A DNA stretch of 64,000 nt from Planctomycetales bacterium (GCA_027449865.1 DAIDKV010000190.1:1-64000), one strand, 5' to 3'; positions 35,317-44,057 are shown, counted from the stretch's first letter. Program-made: numbers and translations. The notes: a model not told the origin generated them from the sequence alone.

Positions 35317-35325
35317 TGCTACAAT
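35317..35325 (+). promoter_or_regulatory. Extended -10 element upstream of gnd
   Basis: TGCTACAAT (TGn plus TACAAT), 55 bp before the gnd start. No good -35 at 16-18 bp. Confidence 0.4.
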
Positions 35326-35379
35326 CCCCATGCGACGGGGCACGAACATTTCTCTTCCAGGAACTGGGGACGATCAGAA

Positions 35380-36846
35380 ATGGCGACGGGGACTCAGGGT
35401 GCCGACATCGGACTGGTCGGCCTGGCGGTGATGGGGGAAAACCTCGTCCTGAACATGGAGAGTCACGGCTTCACCGTCGCGGTCTTCAACCGGACCACGT
35501 CGAAGGTTGATGCCTTCGTGGAGGGGCGGGCGAAGGGGAAGAAGATCATCGGCACCCACACCGTCGAGGAACTGGTCGGGGCGCTGAAGCGACCGCGCAA
35601 GGTCATGATCATGGTGAAGGCGGGCAAGGCCGTCGACGCTGTGATCGACGAGGTCGCGCCGCTGCTGGAGCCCGGCGACATCCTGATCGATGGAGGGAAC
35701 TCCGAGCAGGAAGACTCGACCCGTCGAACTCGAGAGCTGGCCGCGAAAGGTTTGCTCTTCATCGGAACGGGTGTCTCCGGCGGCGAGGAGGGCGCGCTCA
35801 AGGGCCCGTCGATCATGCCGGGCGGAAACCCCGAAGCCTGGCCGCACGTCAAGCCGATCTTCCAGTCGATCGCCGCGAAGGTCGCCGACGGAACCCCCTG
35901 TTGCGACTGGGTCGGCCCCGAGGGCGCCGGGCACTACGTCAAGATGGTGCATAACGGCATTGAATACGGCGACATGCAGCTCATCTGCGAGGCGTACCAC
36001 GTCATGCGAGAGCTGCTCGAGATGTCGGCCGACGAGATTCACGAGGTGTTCGCCCGGTGGAATCAGGGCCCGCTGGACAGCTACCTGATCGAGATCACCC
36101 GCGACATCCTGGGTTATAAGGACCCGGAGTCCGGCCAGCCGATGATCGACCTGATCCTCGACGCCGCCGGCCAGAAGGGGACCGGCAAGTGGACTGTGAT
36201 CTCGGCGGCCAATCTGGCCGTCCCGCTCACTCTGATCGCCGAGGCGGTTTTCGCCCGATGCCTCTCCGCGCAGAAGGATGAGCGGGTCAAGGCGTCGGAG
36301 GCGATCAAGGGACCGGATCGGCCGACCGGCCTCGATCGCAAGTCGATGATCGACGCCCTCGAGCAGGCTCTGTACGCCAGCAAGCTCGTCTCCTACGCGC
36401 AGGGGTTCGCCCTGATGAACGCGATGGCGAGGGAATCGAACTGGGAGATCAACAACGGTGGCGTCGCGCTGATGTGGCGGGGCGGTTGCATCATCCGGAG
36501 CGCCTTCCTGGGCAAGATCAAGGAGGCCTTCGACCGTGACCCGAAGTTGGCGAACCTTCTGATGGACCCCTACTTCCGGGGCGAGGTTGATCGGTGCCAG
36601 TCGGGCTGGCGGAAGGCCGTCGGCACGGCGATCGCCGGGGGCATTCCCCTGCCCGCGATGTCGTCGGCGCTGGCGTACTTCGACGGATATCGATCGGGCC
36701 GGCTCCCGGCGAACCTGCTCCAGGCCCAGCGTGACTACTTCGGGGCGCACACGTACGAGCGAGTCGACCGACCTCGCGGCAATTTCTTCCACACCAACTG
36801 GACCGGCCGGGGTGGCACAACCGCCTCATCCTCGTATAACGCCTGA
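35380..36846 (+). CDS. gnd: NADP-dependent 6-phosphogluconate dehydrogenase
   Basis: Oxidises 6-phosphogluconate to ribulose 5-phosphate with release of CO2 in the oxidative pentose phosphate pathway; cytoplasmic dimer. Diagnostic parts: GLAVMGENLVLNMESHGF (Rossmann), FNRTTSK, IDGGNSEQEDSTRRT, FIGTGVSGGEEGALKGPSIMPGG, the catalytic Lys in GAGHYVKMVHNGIEYGDMQ, and the C-terminal RGGCIIRSAFL. Length 488 matches the decarboxylating enzymes of E. coli type (about 470). The end FHTNWTGRGG is the usual tail. It ends at a strong terminator 37 bp downstream. Confidence 0.96.
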   Translation: MATGTQGADIGLVGLAVMGENLVLNMESHGFTVAVFNRTTSKVDAFVEGRAKGKKIIGTHTVEELVGALKRPRKVMIMVKAGKAVDAVIDEVAPLLEPGDILIDGGNSEQEDSTRRTRELAAKGLLFIGTGVSGGEEGALKGPSIMPGGNPEAWPHVKPIFQSIAAKVADGTPCCDWVGPEGAGHYVKMVHNGIEYGDMQLICEAYHVMRELLEMSADEIHEVFARWNQGPLDSYLIEITRDILGYKDPESGQPMIDLILDAAGQKGTGKWTVISAANLAVPLTLIAEAVFARCLSAQKDERVKASEAIKGPDRPTGLDRKSMIDALEQALYASKLVSYAQGFALMNAMARESNWEINNGGVALMWRGGCIIRSAFLGKIKEAFDRDPKLANLLMDPYFRGEVDRCQSGWRKAVGTAIAGGIPLPAMSSALAYFDGYRSGRLPANLLQAQRDYFGAHTYERVDRPRGNFFHTNWTGRGGTTASSSYNA

Positions 36847-36883
36847 GCCAGTCGAGCCATCCGCAATCCCCCTCATTCTCCAG

Positions 36884-36927
36884 ACGCCGGCCCGTCGCCG
36901 AGTCGCGACGGCCGGCGTGTTTTTTTT
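36884..36927 (+). terminator. Intrinsic terminator of gnd
   Basis: A GC-rich hairpin (ACGCCGGCCCGTCGC/GCGACGGCCGGCGT, one bulged C, 5-nt-type loop) followed at once by eight T. Confidence 0.85.
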
Positions 36928-37189
36928 CGAGTGGTGTCACATTCCGGCCACGATCGTGCATACAACACTAAAGGGCTGGGCGAACGATCGCCCGATCCCG
37001 GTGGCTTGCCCAGACTTTCGCGAAATCTTGATGGAACGAGTCGATTTCCTTATGTCCGCCCCGAATACTATATCGAGGCCCCGGACGGGCCCCGGGACTG
37101 GGCGACACGGCGACCGCCGCCCGGCCGATCGAACGATCGAGAATGCAGGCACCGGCACGCCGGCCGGCAGGGGATCCTCCTTGAAGGCC
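36928..37189. other. Leader/intergenic region before the second kinase
   Basis: Between the gnd terminator and the kinase ATG. The kinase frame stays open through this whole stretch and upstream into gnd, and includes ATGs at 37031 and 37052. The translated content before 37190 is Arg/Pro-rich and featureless. TATATC/TACTAT-like A/T patches lie at 37060-37070; no clear promoter. Confidence 0.35.
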
Positions 37190-38497
37190 ATGATCTCGCC
37201 GCTCGAAGAGACGACCGTCCCCGATCCCAGGGGCCGAACCCGCCTCGACCCGACCGACGACCATTGCCTGAGCGAACAGCCCGGCGGCCGGCTGGGCGCG
37301 TACCGGATCGAACGGCTCCTCGGACGAGGATCGATGGCCTGCGTCTACAAGGCCCGTCACCTCGGGCTCGACCGGGTCTGTGCCCTGAAGATCATGAACA
37401 CTGGCCTGCTCGCCCGGCAACCCTCGCTCCGCGAGCAGTTCCGCGCCGAGGCCCGAGCGATCGCGAACCTTCTCCACCCCCACGTCGTCACCATTTACAA
37501 CCTGGGGAACGAGGGCGGCTATCACTTCATCGAGATGGAGTACGTCCCCGGCGGACGGACTCTCCGGGACCTGCTCGTTCAGGATGGGCCGCTGGATCCC
37601 TCGCGGGCCGTCCCGCTCGCCCGTCAAGTCGTTCTGGCCCTGGGCGCGGCGCACGACTCGGGGCTTGTCCACCGCGACATCAAGCCGGCCAACGTCCTCC
37701 TCACGCGACAGGGCGAGGCCAAACTTGCTGACTTCGGCCTGGTCCGCCGTCTCGATGAGTTGACCCAGGGCGGCGCCCCGATTGCCGGAACGCCGACGTT
37801 CATGGCACCCGAACTCTTCCAGGGGACCCCGTCGAGCCCCTCATCAGACATCTATGCCGTGGGTGTTCTGATGTACCACTGCCTTTCCGGCCAGCTCCCG
37901 CTCGCGGCCGAGAACGTGGGTGAGCTGATTCAGCTCCATCGGACCCGAGCCGTCCCCGATATCCGCGAAATCGTTCCCCGGATTCCCGAGAGTCTCGCGT
38001 TGATCCTCACGCGATGCCTCGCCAAGTCGCCGGCGGATCGGTTTGGGTCGGCCGCTGAGCTGGCCGACGCCCTTCATGGCCTGGGCCTCCGTCTCGGCGA
38101 TATCGAGGCTCTCGTCCGCGAGAGCGTTCAGGGGCTCGGCTGCTTTATTCAGGGGCACCGCGACACCTTTCGATTGATCGTCCCACTCCCCGACGATCGC
38201 CTTCAGGAAGTCGTGGTCGAGGCCACCGAGGGAGCCAATCAGGATCCGGTGCTGACGGTCTTCTCGGTCTGCGGGCCCGCCGATCCCGCCTATTTCCAGT
38301 ATGCCCTTCGGCTAAATGCCCAGCTCACCTTCGGCAGCATCTCGGTTCACGACGTCCTGGGGAGCCCGATGTTCGTCATGTCGCGAACCTTCTCCCGAGA
38401 GACGGCCCGCCCCGAGGATCTCCGAGGCGCCATCCTCGAAATTGCTCGACGGTCCGACCGGATCGAGAAGAAGCTCACCCGGATGGATCAGTACTAG
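37190..38497 (+). CDS. Hanks-type serine/threonine kinase with a C-terminal YbjN/CesT-like domain
   Basis: The kinase core begins about residue 37: LLGRGSMACVY (P-loop whose third Gly is Ala), VCALKIM (Lys 67), HRDIKPAN (Asp 163), ADFGLV (181-183) and APELFQG, ending about residue 300. Instead of a transmembrane helix, the C-terminus (about 315-435) is a small alpha/beta unit, DTFRLIVPLPDDRLQEVVVE, VFSVCG and VLGSPMFVMSRTF then a final helix RGAILEIARRSDRIEKKL. This pattern looks like the YbjN/type-III-chaperone (CesT-like) fold; the assignment is by shape. The start is uncertain (alternatives 37031 and 37052). Convergent with the lipoprotein gene downstream. Confidence 0.88.
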   Translation: MISPLEETTVPDPRGRTRLDPTDDHCLSEQPGGRLGAYRIERLLGRGSMACVYKARHLGLDRVCALKIMNTGLLARQPSLREQFRAEARAIANLLHPHVVTIYNLGNEGGYHFIEMEYVPGGRTLRDLLVQDGPLDPSRAVPLARQVVLALGAAHDSGLVHRDIKPANVLLTRQGEAKLADFGLVRRLDELTQGGAPIAGTPTFMAPELFQGTPSSPSSDIYAVGVLMYHCLSGQLPLAAENVGELIQLHRTRAVPDIREIVPRIPESLALILTRCLAKSPADRFGSAAELADALHGLGLRLGDIEALVRESVQGLGCFIQGHRDTFRLIVPLPDDRLQEVVVEATEGANQDPVLTVFSVCGPADPAYFQYALRLNAQLTFGSISVHDVLGSPMFVMSRTFSRETARPEDLRGAILEIARRSDRIEKKLTRMDQY

Positions 38498-38544
38498 GAA
38501 CCGCGAAGTCCGGGGAGGAATCCCTGGAACGATCGGAGAAAGAC

Positions 38545-39102
38545 CTAGAAGTCCGGACGATCGCGATAAGGCGCTTCGATCATCGGACGCATGATCTCCT
38601 CGTCGGGGATGGCGTCGCGAGAGAAGTAGGGGTTGCCGGACGGAGCGCTCGGGACCACGTCGGGGACCGGTTCGGGCGCGACCATCCCCAGACGGACCGA
38701 GACTCTTCGGAGAAGGGCCTTCGAGAACGGCTGGTCGCCGAACCAGTCGACCCGGCAACTCAGGTGCGTGATCGGCTTCCGAATCCGGAGTGTGACGACG
38801 ACCGATCGACGATCGGCTGTCCGTCCCTCGACCTGGAGCACCGCCCCGCTGTGAGAGCGGCGAACGACCTGAATCTTGAGGTCCTCCATCGCTTCGACGA
38901 GCGCCGCGGCCACCTTGGTGATCGGGAACGGATAATCCTGCATTCCCCGGCCAGTGGTGTACCGGAAGGCCAGTTCGGGGCCGTTCGCGGATTCGGGCTC
39001 GTCCTCGATCCTCGGCCCCCGTCCGGTCAACGCGCATCCCGAGCCAACCGACAGCGCAAGCCCGATCGTCATCAAGAAAAGGAACGGGCCACGCATCCGC
39101 AT
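38545..39102 (-). CDS. Lipoprotein of unknown function (DUF3568-like)
   Basis: A 185-residue lipoprotein: signal MRMRGPFLFLMTIGLALSVGSGC with a lipobox-like SVGSGC. The body (YPFPITKVAAALVEAMEDLKIQVV, HSGAVLQVEGRTADRRSVVVTLRI) resembles the short alpha/beta DUF3568 domain. The tail is Pro-rich (PEPVPDVVPSAPSGN). The ORF track starts 31 codons earlier in unlikely sequence. Convergent with the kinase gene (47 bp) and divergent from rpsA. Confidence 0.75.
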   Translation of the reverse strand: MRMRGPFLFLMTIGLALSVGSGCALTGRGPRIEDEPESANGPELAFRYTTGRGMQDYPFPITKVAAALVEAMEDLKIQVVRRSHSGAVLQVEGRTADRRSVVVTLRIRKPITHLSCRVDWFGDQPFSKALLRRVSVRLGMVAPEPVPDVVPSAPSGNPYFSRDAIPDEEIMRPMIEAPYRDRPDF

Positions 39103-39240
39103 CCCGGGACTCCCTTCCCGCCGGTTCCGCCTCGAGGATCGCCACCCTGGCCGAGGGCTGGCCGGCAGGCTACTCCGCCTGCCGATCCCGGTCAAGCCAG
39201 GCCATGGGCCCGTCCCTGGCGTTCGGTTGTCATAGTCGGA
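39103..39240. other. Divergent spacer between the lipoprotein gene and the rpsA promoter
   Basis: Short GC-rich spacer; no gene. With the rpsA leader the gene-free stretch totals 365 bp. Confidence 0.3.
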
Positions 39241-39268
39241 TTGTTTTCGGGAGGTCTGAGCCTATAAT
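39241..39268 (+). promoter_or_regulatory. Predicted sigma-70 promoter of rpsA
   Basis: TTGTTT, 16 bp, TATAAT (perfect -10). Predicted start near 39275. Confidence 0.6.
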
Positions 39269-39274
39269 GCAAGG

Positions 39275-39467
39275 CTGGAAAAGTCTGCTCCTTACGTGGA
39301 GGAGCGGCTTCCAACGGTTCCCCCACCTTGAGTCGCTGAAGAAGCTCGGTGGCCGGGCCGCGAGCCGATTCGAGGATCCGAATCGAGGGCCTCGCAGCCG
39401 GAACCGAGGCTGAGGCGTTGGGCCGTCGCCGTCGCTGGACGTCGGCGGGATTGAAGCGAAATCGAAC
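39275..39467 (+). promoter_or_regulatory. Structured 5' leader of rpsA
   Basis: About 190 nt of predicted untranslated leader with at least two stem-loops: GCTCCT/AGGAGC (around 39300) and GATTCG/CGAATC (around 39365-39390). The second is GC-flanked. In E. coli S1 represses its own synthesis through a structured leader; the same idea is plausible here but only inferred. Confidence 0.4.
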
Positions 39468-41384
39468 ATGGTAGATCGTAACCTGCTCCGCGAATTCGAT
39501 GTCAGCGAAGACGACCTGACCGCCCTGATCGCCGGAGGGGATGGGTCCAGCATGGACCAGTACCTCGGCGAGGGCCAGAACTTCGAGATCGGCAAGATCG
39601 TCTCGGGGAAGGTCGTCGAGGTCGTCGGCGATCAGGTCGTGGTGGACGTCGGCTACAAGTCCGAGGGCCTGGTCCCACTCAACGAGTGGGAAGACGAGCC
39701 GCCCCCGCAGCCAGGGGACAGCGTTGAGGTTCTCCTCGAAGGGATGGAGGACGAGACCGGCGAGATCGTTCTCTCCCGCAAGAAGGCCCACCGGATGCGT
39801 GCCTGGGAGATGGTCATCTCCCGGTATCACGAGGGCGATGTTGTCAAGGGCCGCGTGACCCGCAAGATCAAGGGCGGCCTGCTGGTCGACATCGGCGTCA
39901 ACGTCTTCCTCCCCGCCAGCCAGGTGGACATTCGACGTCCCTCCGACATCGCCGACTACATCGATCAAGAGATCGAGTGCATGATCCTCAAGATCGACGA
40001 GTCGCGGCGGAACATCGTCGTCAGCCGCCGCAAGCTCATCGAGATCACTCGCGAGCAGCAGAAGAAGCAGCTCCTCGAGGAGATCGCCGTTGGACAGGTT
40101 CGGACCGGCACCGTCAAGAATATTGCCGACTTCGGCGCCTTCGTCGACCTCGGCGGGATCGACGGCCTTCTGCACATCACCGATATGTCGTGGGGCCGGA
40201 TCAACCACCCCAGCGACATGTTGAAGATCGACGATCAGGTCGAGGTGATGGTCCTCCACGTCGACAAGGAACGCGAGAAGATCGCGCTGGGGCTCAAGCA
40301 AAAGTCGCCCAGCCCGTGGGAAAACGTCGAGAAGAAGTACCCGGTCGGCACTCGCGTCAACGGCGAGGTCGTCAACGTGATGAGCTATGGCGCGTTCGTC
40401 AAGCTCGAGGAAGGGATCGAGGGCCTGGTCCACATCTCCGAGATGTCCTGGACCAAGCGGATCAACCACCCGAGCGAACTCGTCAACATCGGCGACCGGA
40501 TCGACGTGGTCGTCCTGGGGATCAATCGCGACAAGCAGGAAATCTCTCTCGGGATGAAGCAGACCCAGGTCAACCCCTGGGATCAGGTTGCCGGCAAGTA
40601 TCCGCCGAACACGATGGTCGAAGGGACCGTGCGCAACCTCACGAATTACGGCGCCTTCATCGAGATCGAGGAGGGGATCGACGGCCTGCTCCATATCTCC
40701 GATATGAGCTGGACCCGCAAGATCGGCCACCCGAACGAGATCCTCGAAAAGGGGCAGCGGATCCGGTGCCAGGTCCTCAACGTGGACCAGGACCGCAAGC
40801 GGATCGCGCTGGGGCTGAAGCAACTCCGCGACGACCCCTGGGAGACCGACATCCCCGGTCGCTACGAGCCGGGCGACGTCGTGAAGGGGAAGGTCACCAA
40901 GCTGACCAACTTCGGTGTCTTCGTCGAGCTGGAGCCGGGCCTCGAAGGACTGCTCCACATCTCCGAGCTGGCCGACCACAAGGTCGACAGCCCCGAGGAA
41001 GTAGTGAAGGTCGGCGACGAGATCGAGGTCAAGATTCTTCGCGTCGATCGGACCGATCGCAAGATTGGCCTTTCACGCAAGAAAGCCCACTGGACCCGCC
41101 CCGACGGCGAGCGGGAAGAAGGCGCTGAGCCCACCGAGGCCGCACCCGCTCGCGATAAGGAGAAGGAAAAGGAGAAGGAAAAGGACACCAAGGAGCTCAA
41201 GGGCGGCCTTGGCGGCGGTGGTCTGCTGTTCTCCATGGGATCGTCCACGTCCACCGAGGAATCCGAGACCGCGTCCGATTCCTCCGCGTCCGAGCCCGTA
41301 TCCGAGCCCGAGCCCGCGTCCGAGCCCGAGCCCGCGTCCGATTCCTCCTCTGAGACCGAGACCGAGGCCGGATCCGAGTCCTGA
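39468..41384 (+). CDS. rpsA: 30S ribosomal protein S1 with an acidic repetitive tail
   Basis: S1 brings mRNA to the small ribosomal subunit. Six S1 (OB-fold) repeats can be read in order: GKIVSGKVVEVVGDQ, GDVVKGRVTRKIKGG, GQVRTGTVKNIADFGAFVDL, GTRVNGEVVNVMSYGAFVKL, NTMVEGTVRNLTNYGAFIEI and GDVVKGKVTKLTNFGVFVEL. Repeats 3-6 have the RNA-binding GLLHIS/GLVHIS pattern, repeats 1-2 are divergent as in ribosome-docking domains. The tail (from about 550) is unusual: KEKEKEKEKD-like charge runs, a Gly-rich patch, then a Ser/Glu/Pro repeat to the end. Length 638 exceeds the usual 550-580 because of it. cmk lies 9 kb away, not adjacent. Confidence 0.95.
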   Translation: MVDRNLLREFDVSEDDLTALIAGGDGSSMDQYLGEGQNFEIGKIVSGKVVEVVGDQVVVDVGYKSEGLVPLNEWEDEPPPQPGDSVEVLLEGMEDETGEIVLSRKKAHRMRAWEMVISRYHEGDVVKGRVTRKIKGGLLVDIGVNVFLPASQVDIRRPSDIADYIDQEIECMILKIDESRRNIVVSRRKLIEITREQQKKQLLEEIAVGQVRTGTVKNIADFGAFVDLGGIDGLLHITDMSWGRINHPSDMLKIDDQVEVMVLHVDKEREKIALGLKQKSPSPWENVEKKYPVGTRVNGEVVNVMSYGAFVKLEEGIEGLVHISEMSWTKRINHPSELVNIGDRIDVVVLGINRDKQEISLGMKQTQVNPWDQVAGKYPPNTMVEGTVRNLTNYGAFIEIEEGIDGLLHISDMSWTRKIGHPNEILEKGQRIRCQVLNVDQDRKRIALGLKQLRDDPWETDIPGRYEPGDVVKGKVTKLTNFGVFVELEPGLEGLLHISELADHKVDSPEEVVKVGDEIEVKILRVDRTDRKIGLSRKKAHWTRPDGEREEGAEPTEAAPARDKEKEKEKEKDTKELKGGLGGGGLLFSMGSSTSTEESETASDSSASEPVSEPEPASEPEPASDSSSETETEAGSES

Positions 41385-41417
41385 TCCCTCGTTTCCTCGC
41401 GGACGTCTCGCAATCCC

Positions 41418-41466
41418 AACGGCCGCCGGCGCGATTCCCAGAATCGCCGGCGGCCGTTCGCTTTTT
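41418..41466 (+). terminator. Strong intrinsic terminator of rpsA
   Basis: A 13-bp perfect stem AACGGCCGCCGGC/GCCGGCGGCCGTT, extended by GATTC/GAATC after a 2-nt bulge, then CTTTTTC. Confidence 0.85.
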
Positions 41467-42084
41467 CGAATCCGATGGCGGGACACTCTCCACCCCGGCC
41501 GACCACGGACGTTCGGGCCACTCCCTCGAAAAAGGACGAGAACTCTTTCGTCCTCCTGGATCGATTTCACGGAACCTCCCCTTCCCTACCTGCCAACTCC
41601 GAGCGATCAGCCAATCGACACGGCCCGCACACTGAGACTAACCCCCACATTTCGCGAATCCCTCATATCACCAATACCCCCTAGACTTCCAATTCTCTTT
41701 AAGTCGCCCGGTCGAGCAATCCGATAGTGAGTGGTGCCAAAACGACAGCGGCGAAGGGTGTGGAGGATCGACCGGACCTGGGGATGGTGTGTCACGCTCG
41801 TCCCTGAGTCGCGGAGCCTCGCGGGTAAACCGTTTTGCTGGCCAGAGGTGCCAGTCGGATGGTGATCCAGCGGGGCCATCGGTTGGGACGCCGAGACTTT
41901 GCCGAGGAGCCCCCGCAAGTGGGGATGGTCAGGCACCGAGTTGGCTGGCGGAAAGTTTCGCGGTCGCGGCTCTGTCGCGGCGGAGCGAGGCGGACTGGCC
42001 GTTCGGCTGGAGCCTGTTGGATTCCGTCCCCTGGACCCTGGATCTCTCAGCGGACCTGTTTCGACCGACGCAAAGAGGATCTTC
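41467..42084 (+). other. Long upstream region of the sigma-factor gene
   Basis: About 618 bp without a convincing gene. An A/T-richer patch lies at 41640-41720. A weak TTTAAG...GATAGT pair with 19-bp spacing near 41698-41730 is possible. The ORF of the sigma gene runs open for 62 codons upstream of its ATG, but this part looks non-coding. If transcribed, the leader would be 300-400 nt. Confidence 0.3.
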
Positions 42085-42921
42085 ATGGCCCGTATTCGCC
42101 GACACCGCCGTGATACGGTCCAGAGCCCCCTGGAGACCTATCTCCGGGAGATCAACGAGATGGCTCTGCTGACCGCGGATGAGGAAAAAGAACTGGCCCA
42201 CCGGATCGCGCGGGGGGACGATCAGGCGCGAGACCGGATGGTGCGTGCCAATCTTCGCCTTGTGGTGAACATCGCCCGGGGCTACATCGGCAAGGGGCTC
42301 GCGCTCCAGGATCTGATCGAGGAGGGCAACCTCGGCCTGCTCCGAGCCGTGCAGGGGTTTGATCCGGCGGTCGGAACGCGGTTCAGCACCTACGCGAGCT
42401 ACTGGATCAAGCAATCGATCAAGCGAGCCCTGGTCAACACGGCCAAGCCGATTCGGATACCGGCATACATGGTCGAGTTGCTCTTCAAGTGGCGTCGGAT
42501 GGGCGCTGAGCTTCAGGAATCGCTCGGGCGTCCGGCCAGCGTCGACGAGATCGCGCGAGCGCTGAAGCTCCCAAAGAAGAAGCTGGCGATCGTCAAGAAG
42601 GCCATCAAGGTTTACAACCTGGTTCCGCAGACTGACCAGCCCGAGAATGGCTGGAGCCTCGGCGAGATGCTGATGGACGAACGAGTCCGGACGCCCGATG
42701 TGGTGATGGTCGAGGCGGACAATCTTCGCCTGGTTCTCGACCGACTGGAAGAGATGGACAAGCGGGAAGCGACCGTTCTTCGGATGAGGTTTGGGCTCAA
42801 CGACTCGCCGCCGAAGACGCTCAAGGAGATTGGGGAATCGCTTGGCCTGACCCGCGAACGCGTCCGGCAGATCGAGAACGAGGCGTTGGGGAAGCTCTCG
42901 GCGTCACTTCAGGCCGATTGA
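42085..42921 (+). CDS. Compact sigma-70-family (group 2-like) RNA polymerase sigma factor
   Basis: A 278-residue sigma factor lacking region 1.1 and the large non-conserved region of RpoD. Visible: region 1.2 SPLETYLREINEMALLT, region 2 (RMVRANLRLVVNIARGYIGKGL, DLIEEGNLGLLRAVQGFDP, RFSTYASYWIKQSIKRAL with the -10 recognition part), region 3 (RPASVDEIARALKLPKKKL) and region 4 (ATVLRMRFGLNDSPPKTLKEIGESLGLTRERVRQIE). Region 4 keeps the -35-binding helix. It is shorter than housekeeping RpoD, so an alternative group 2 factor is most likely. Start follows AAAGAGGATCTTC. Convergent with the next gene 18 bp downstream. Confidence 0.92.
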   Translation: MARIRRHRRDTVQSPLETYLREINEMALLTADEEKELAHRIARGDDQARDRMVRANLRLVVNIARGYIGKGLALQDLIEEGNLGLLRAVQGFDPAVGTRFSTYASYWIKQSIKRALVNTAKPIRIPAYMVELLFKWRRMGAELQESLGRPASVDEIARALKLPKKKLAIVKKAIKVYNLVPQTDQPENGWSLGEMLMDERVRTPDVVMVEADNLRLVLDRLEEMDKREATVLRMRFGLNDSPPKTLKEIGESLGLTRERVRQIENEALGKLSASLQAD

Positions 42922-42939
42922 GGCCAGGGCTCCCATGAA

Positions 42940-43731
42940 TCACCAGGTTGTCGAGCCCGCCCAGGTCCCAACGGGCCGGGCTCGCGGGGTTGTCCCGCGA
43001 TGACCTTCGGCGCGGCCTGCGTGGGCCATCTTCCAGGCGGCGAGGGCCACTCCAAAAGCGAGGACCGACGCCATCCCGAGCGGGAGTGCAAGACCTGGAT
43101 CGGACGTCGTCTCGACGGCAAAGAGGTTCGTCAGTGGTTTCTCGCCGGAGAAGTCCTGAGTGAACTCGCCGTGGAACGTGCTGTTCGCCTGGGGGATGAT
43201 TCGGAGGTACGCCTCGGACCCGAACGCCTCGGCGAGCTTCCCTCCCTCGATTTGCATGTTGAGGCCGAACGACTCGGGATCTTTCAGGAGGTCACGGGCC
43301 TGCCCCGCCCGTCCAAAAGCGATCGGCCGACCTGCGAGGAGCAAGCCCTCGTAGGTTTGATTGTTGATGACCACGGTCCCTCGGATCTCGAACCGATTCA
43401 GCGGGCTCTCGATCAGTCGCCCGCTTCGGTCGAGCTTCAATTGCACCCACTGCATGAGCGTGCCGTCGCTGTCCGGCCCCATGGGAATCAGGTCGCGGCC
43501 CGACGGCCCGAGCGAGATCAGGTGAGGGGCGTTGATCAGCGCGAAGGTGCCGGTCTGGGTGGCTGGATCGAAGACATAAGTTTGCGATCCGCTGACGTCT
43601 CCTGCAATTTCGGGGAACGACCGACCCGGTGCCGCCCGGATCAGATCAGCCCGTGCGGGCGTCAGGGCACTGGCGAGCAGTAGGCTCGCGAGGATACCAA
43701 ATCGAGCGGCCTGGTTGCACATCCCTGGCAT
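42940..43731 (-). CDS. Exported, C-terminally anchored protein of unknown function
   Basis: From ATG 43731 (AGAGGG 7 nt upstream) the protein has a signal peptide (FGILASLLLASALTPARAD) and a beta-rich middle with a metal-free look (TYVFDPATQTGTFALINAPH, FEIRGTVVINNQTYEGLLL, NSTFHGEFTQDF). The end is a hydrophobic helix (LPLGMASVLAFGVALAAWKM) followed by a basic tail, resembling PEP-CTERM architecture but without the Pro-Glu-Pro. ALPLG replaces PEP, so it may be sorted by another exosortase-like system or simply be a membrane anchor. The ORF track starts 89 codons earlier in unlikely sequence. Predicted promoter lies about 350 bp upstream. Confidence 0.72.
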   Translation of the reverse strand: MPGMCNQAARFGILASLLLASALTPARADLIRAAPGRSFPEIAGDVSGSQTYVFDPATQTGTFALINAPHLISLGPSGRDLIPMGPDSDGTLMQWVQLKLDRSGRLIESPLNRFEIRGTVVINNQTYEGLLLAGRPIAFGRAGQARDLLKDPESFGLNMQIEGGKLAEAFGSEAYLRIIPQANSTFHGEFTQDFSGEKPLTNLFAVETTSDPGLALPLGMASVLAFGVALAAWKMAHAGRAEGHRGTTPRARPVGTWAGSTTW

Positions 43732-44050
43732 GAGAACGCCCTCTGCTCGACGCGTCGGGTTCTGTCGTCGTCCGGTGAGTCTCGGATCCAGGGGCGCGCA
43801 CCGCCACGTTCGCCATCCAGGCGAATTCGATTCGGGCGCGTCAGAAACTGGACCCAGCTCTAGGGGCCGGGCGACGGCGTGGGGGCCGGCACGGTGTCGG
43901 TCGGGCGAAATTCCTTGGTGTCGATTCTGCAGTGGGTCCCGAGGCAACTCCCGAGCGAGGCAACTCCCTTTTCCTGGACTCTGAGAAGCAAGCTCCACTC
44001 ACGCCGGCCAGGCGGTTGGCCTCCATTTTCAGGGGCGAACCGTCCTACCG
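43732..44050 (-). other. Predicted long leader of the anchored-protein gene
   Basis: If the promoter at 44058-44085 is used, about 320 nt precede the chosen ATG. The reading frame is open over the last 267 nt, but its translation has no domain features. No RNA family recognised. Confidence 0.35.
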
Positions 44051-44057
44051 GCTGGGC

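Noticed and set aside
35374-36792. 472-aa minus-strand ORF
   Set aside because: Antisense shadow of gnd.
39192-40979. 595-aa minus-strand ORF
   Set aside because: Antisense shadow of rpsA; the repeated look comes from the S1 repeats read backwards.
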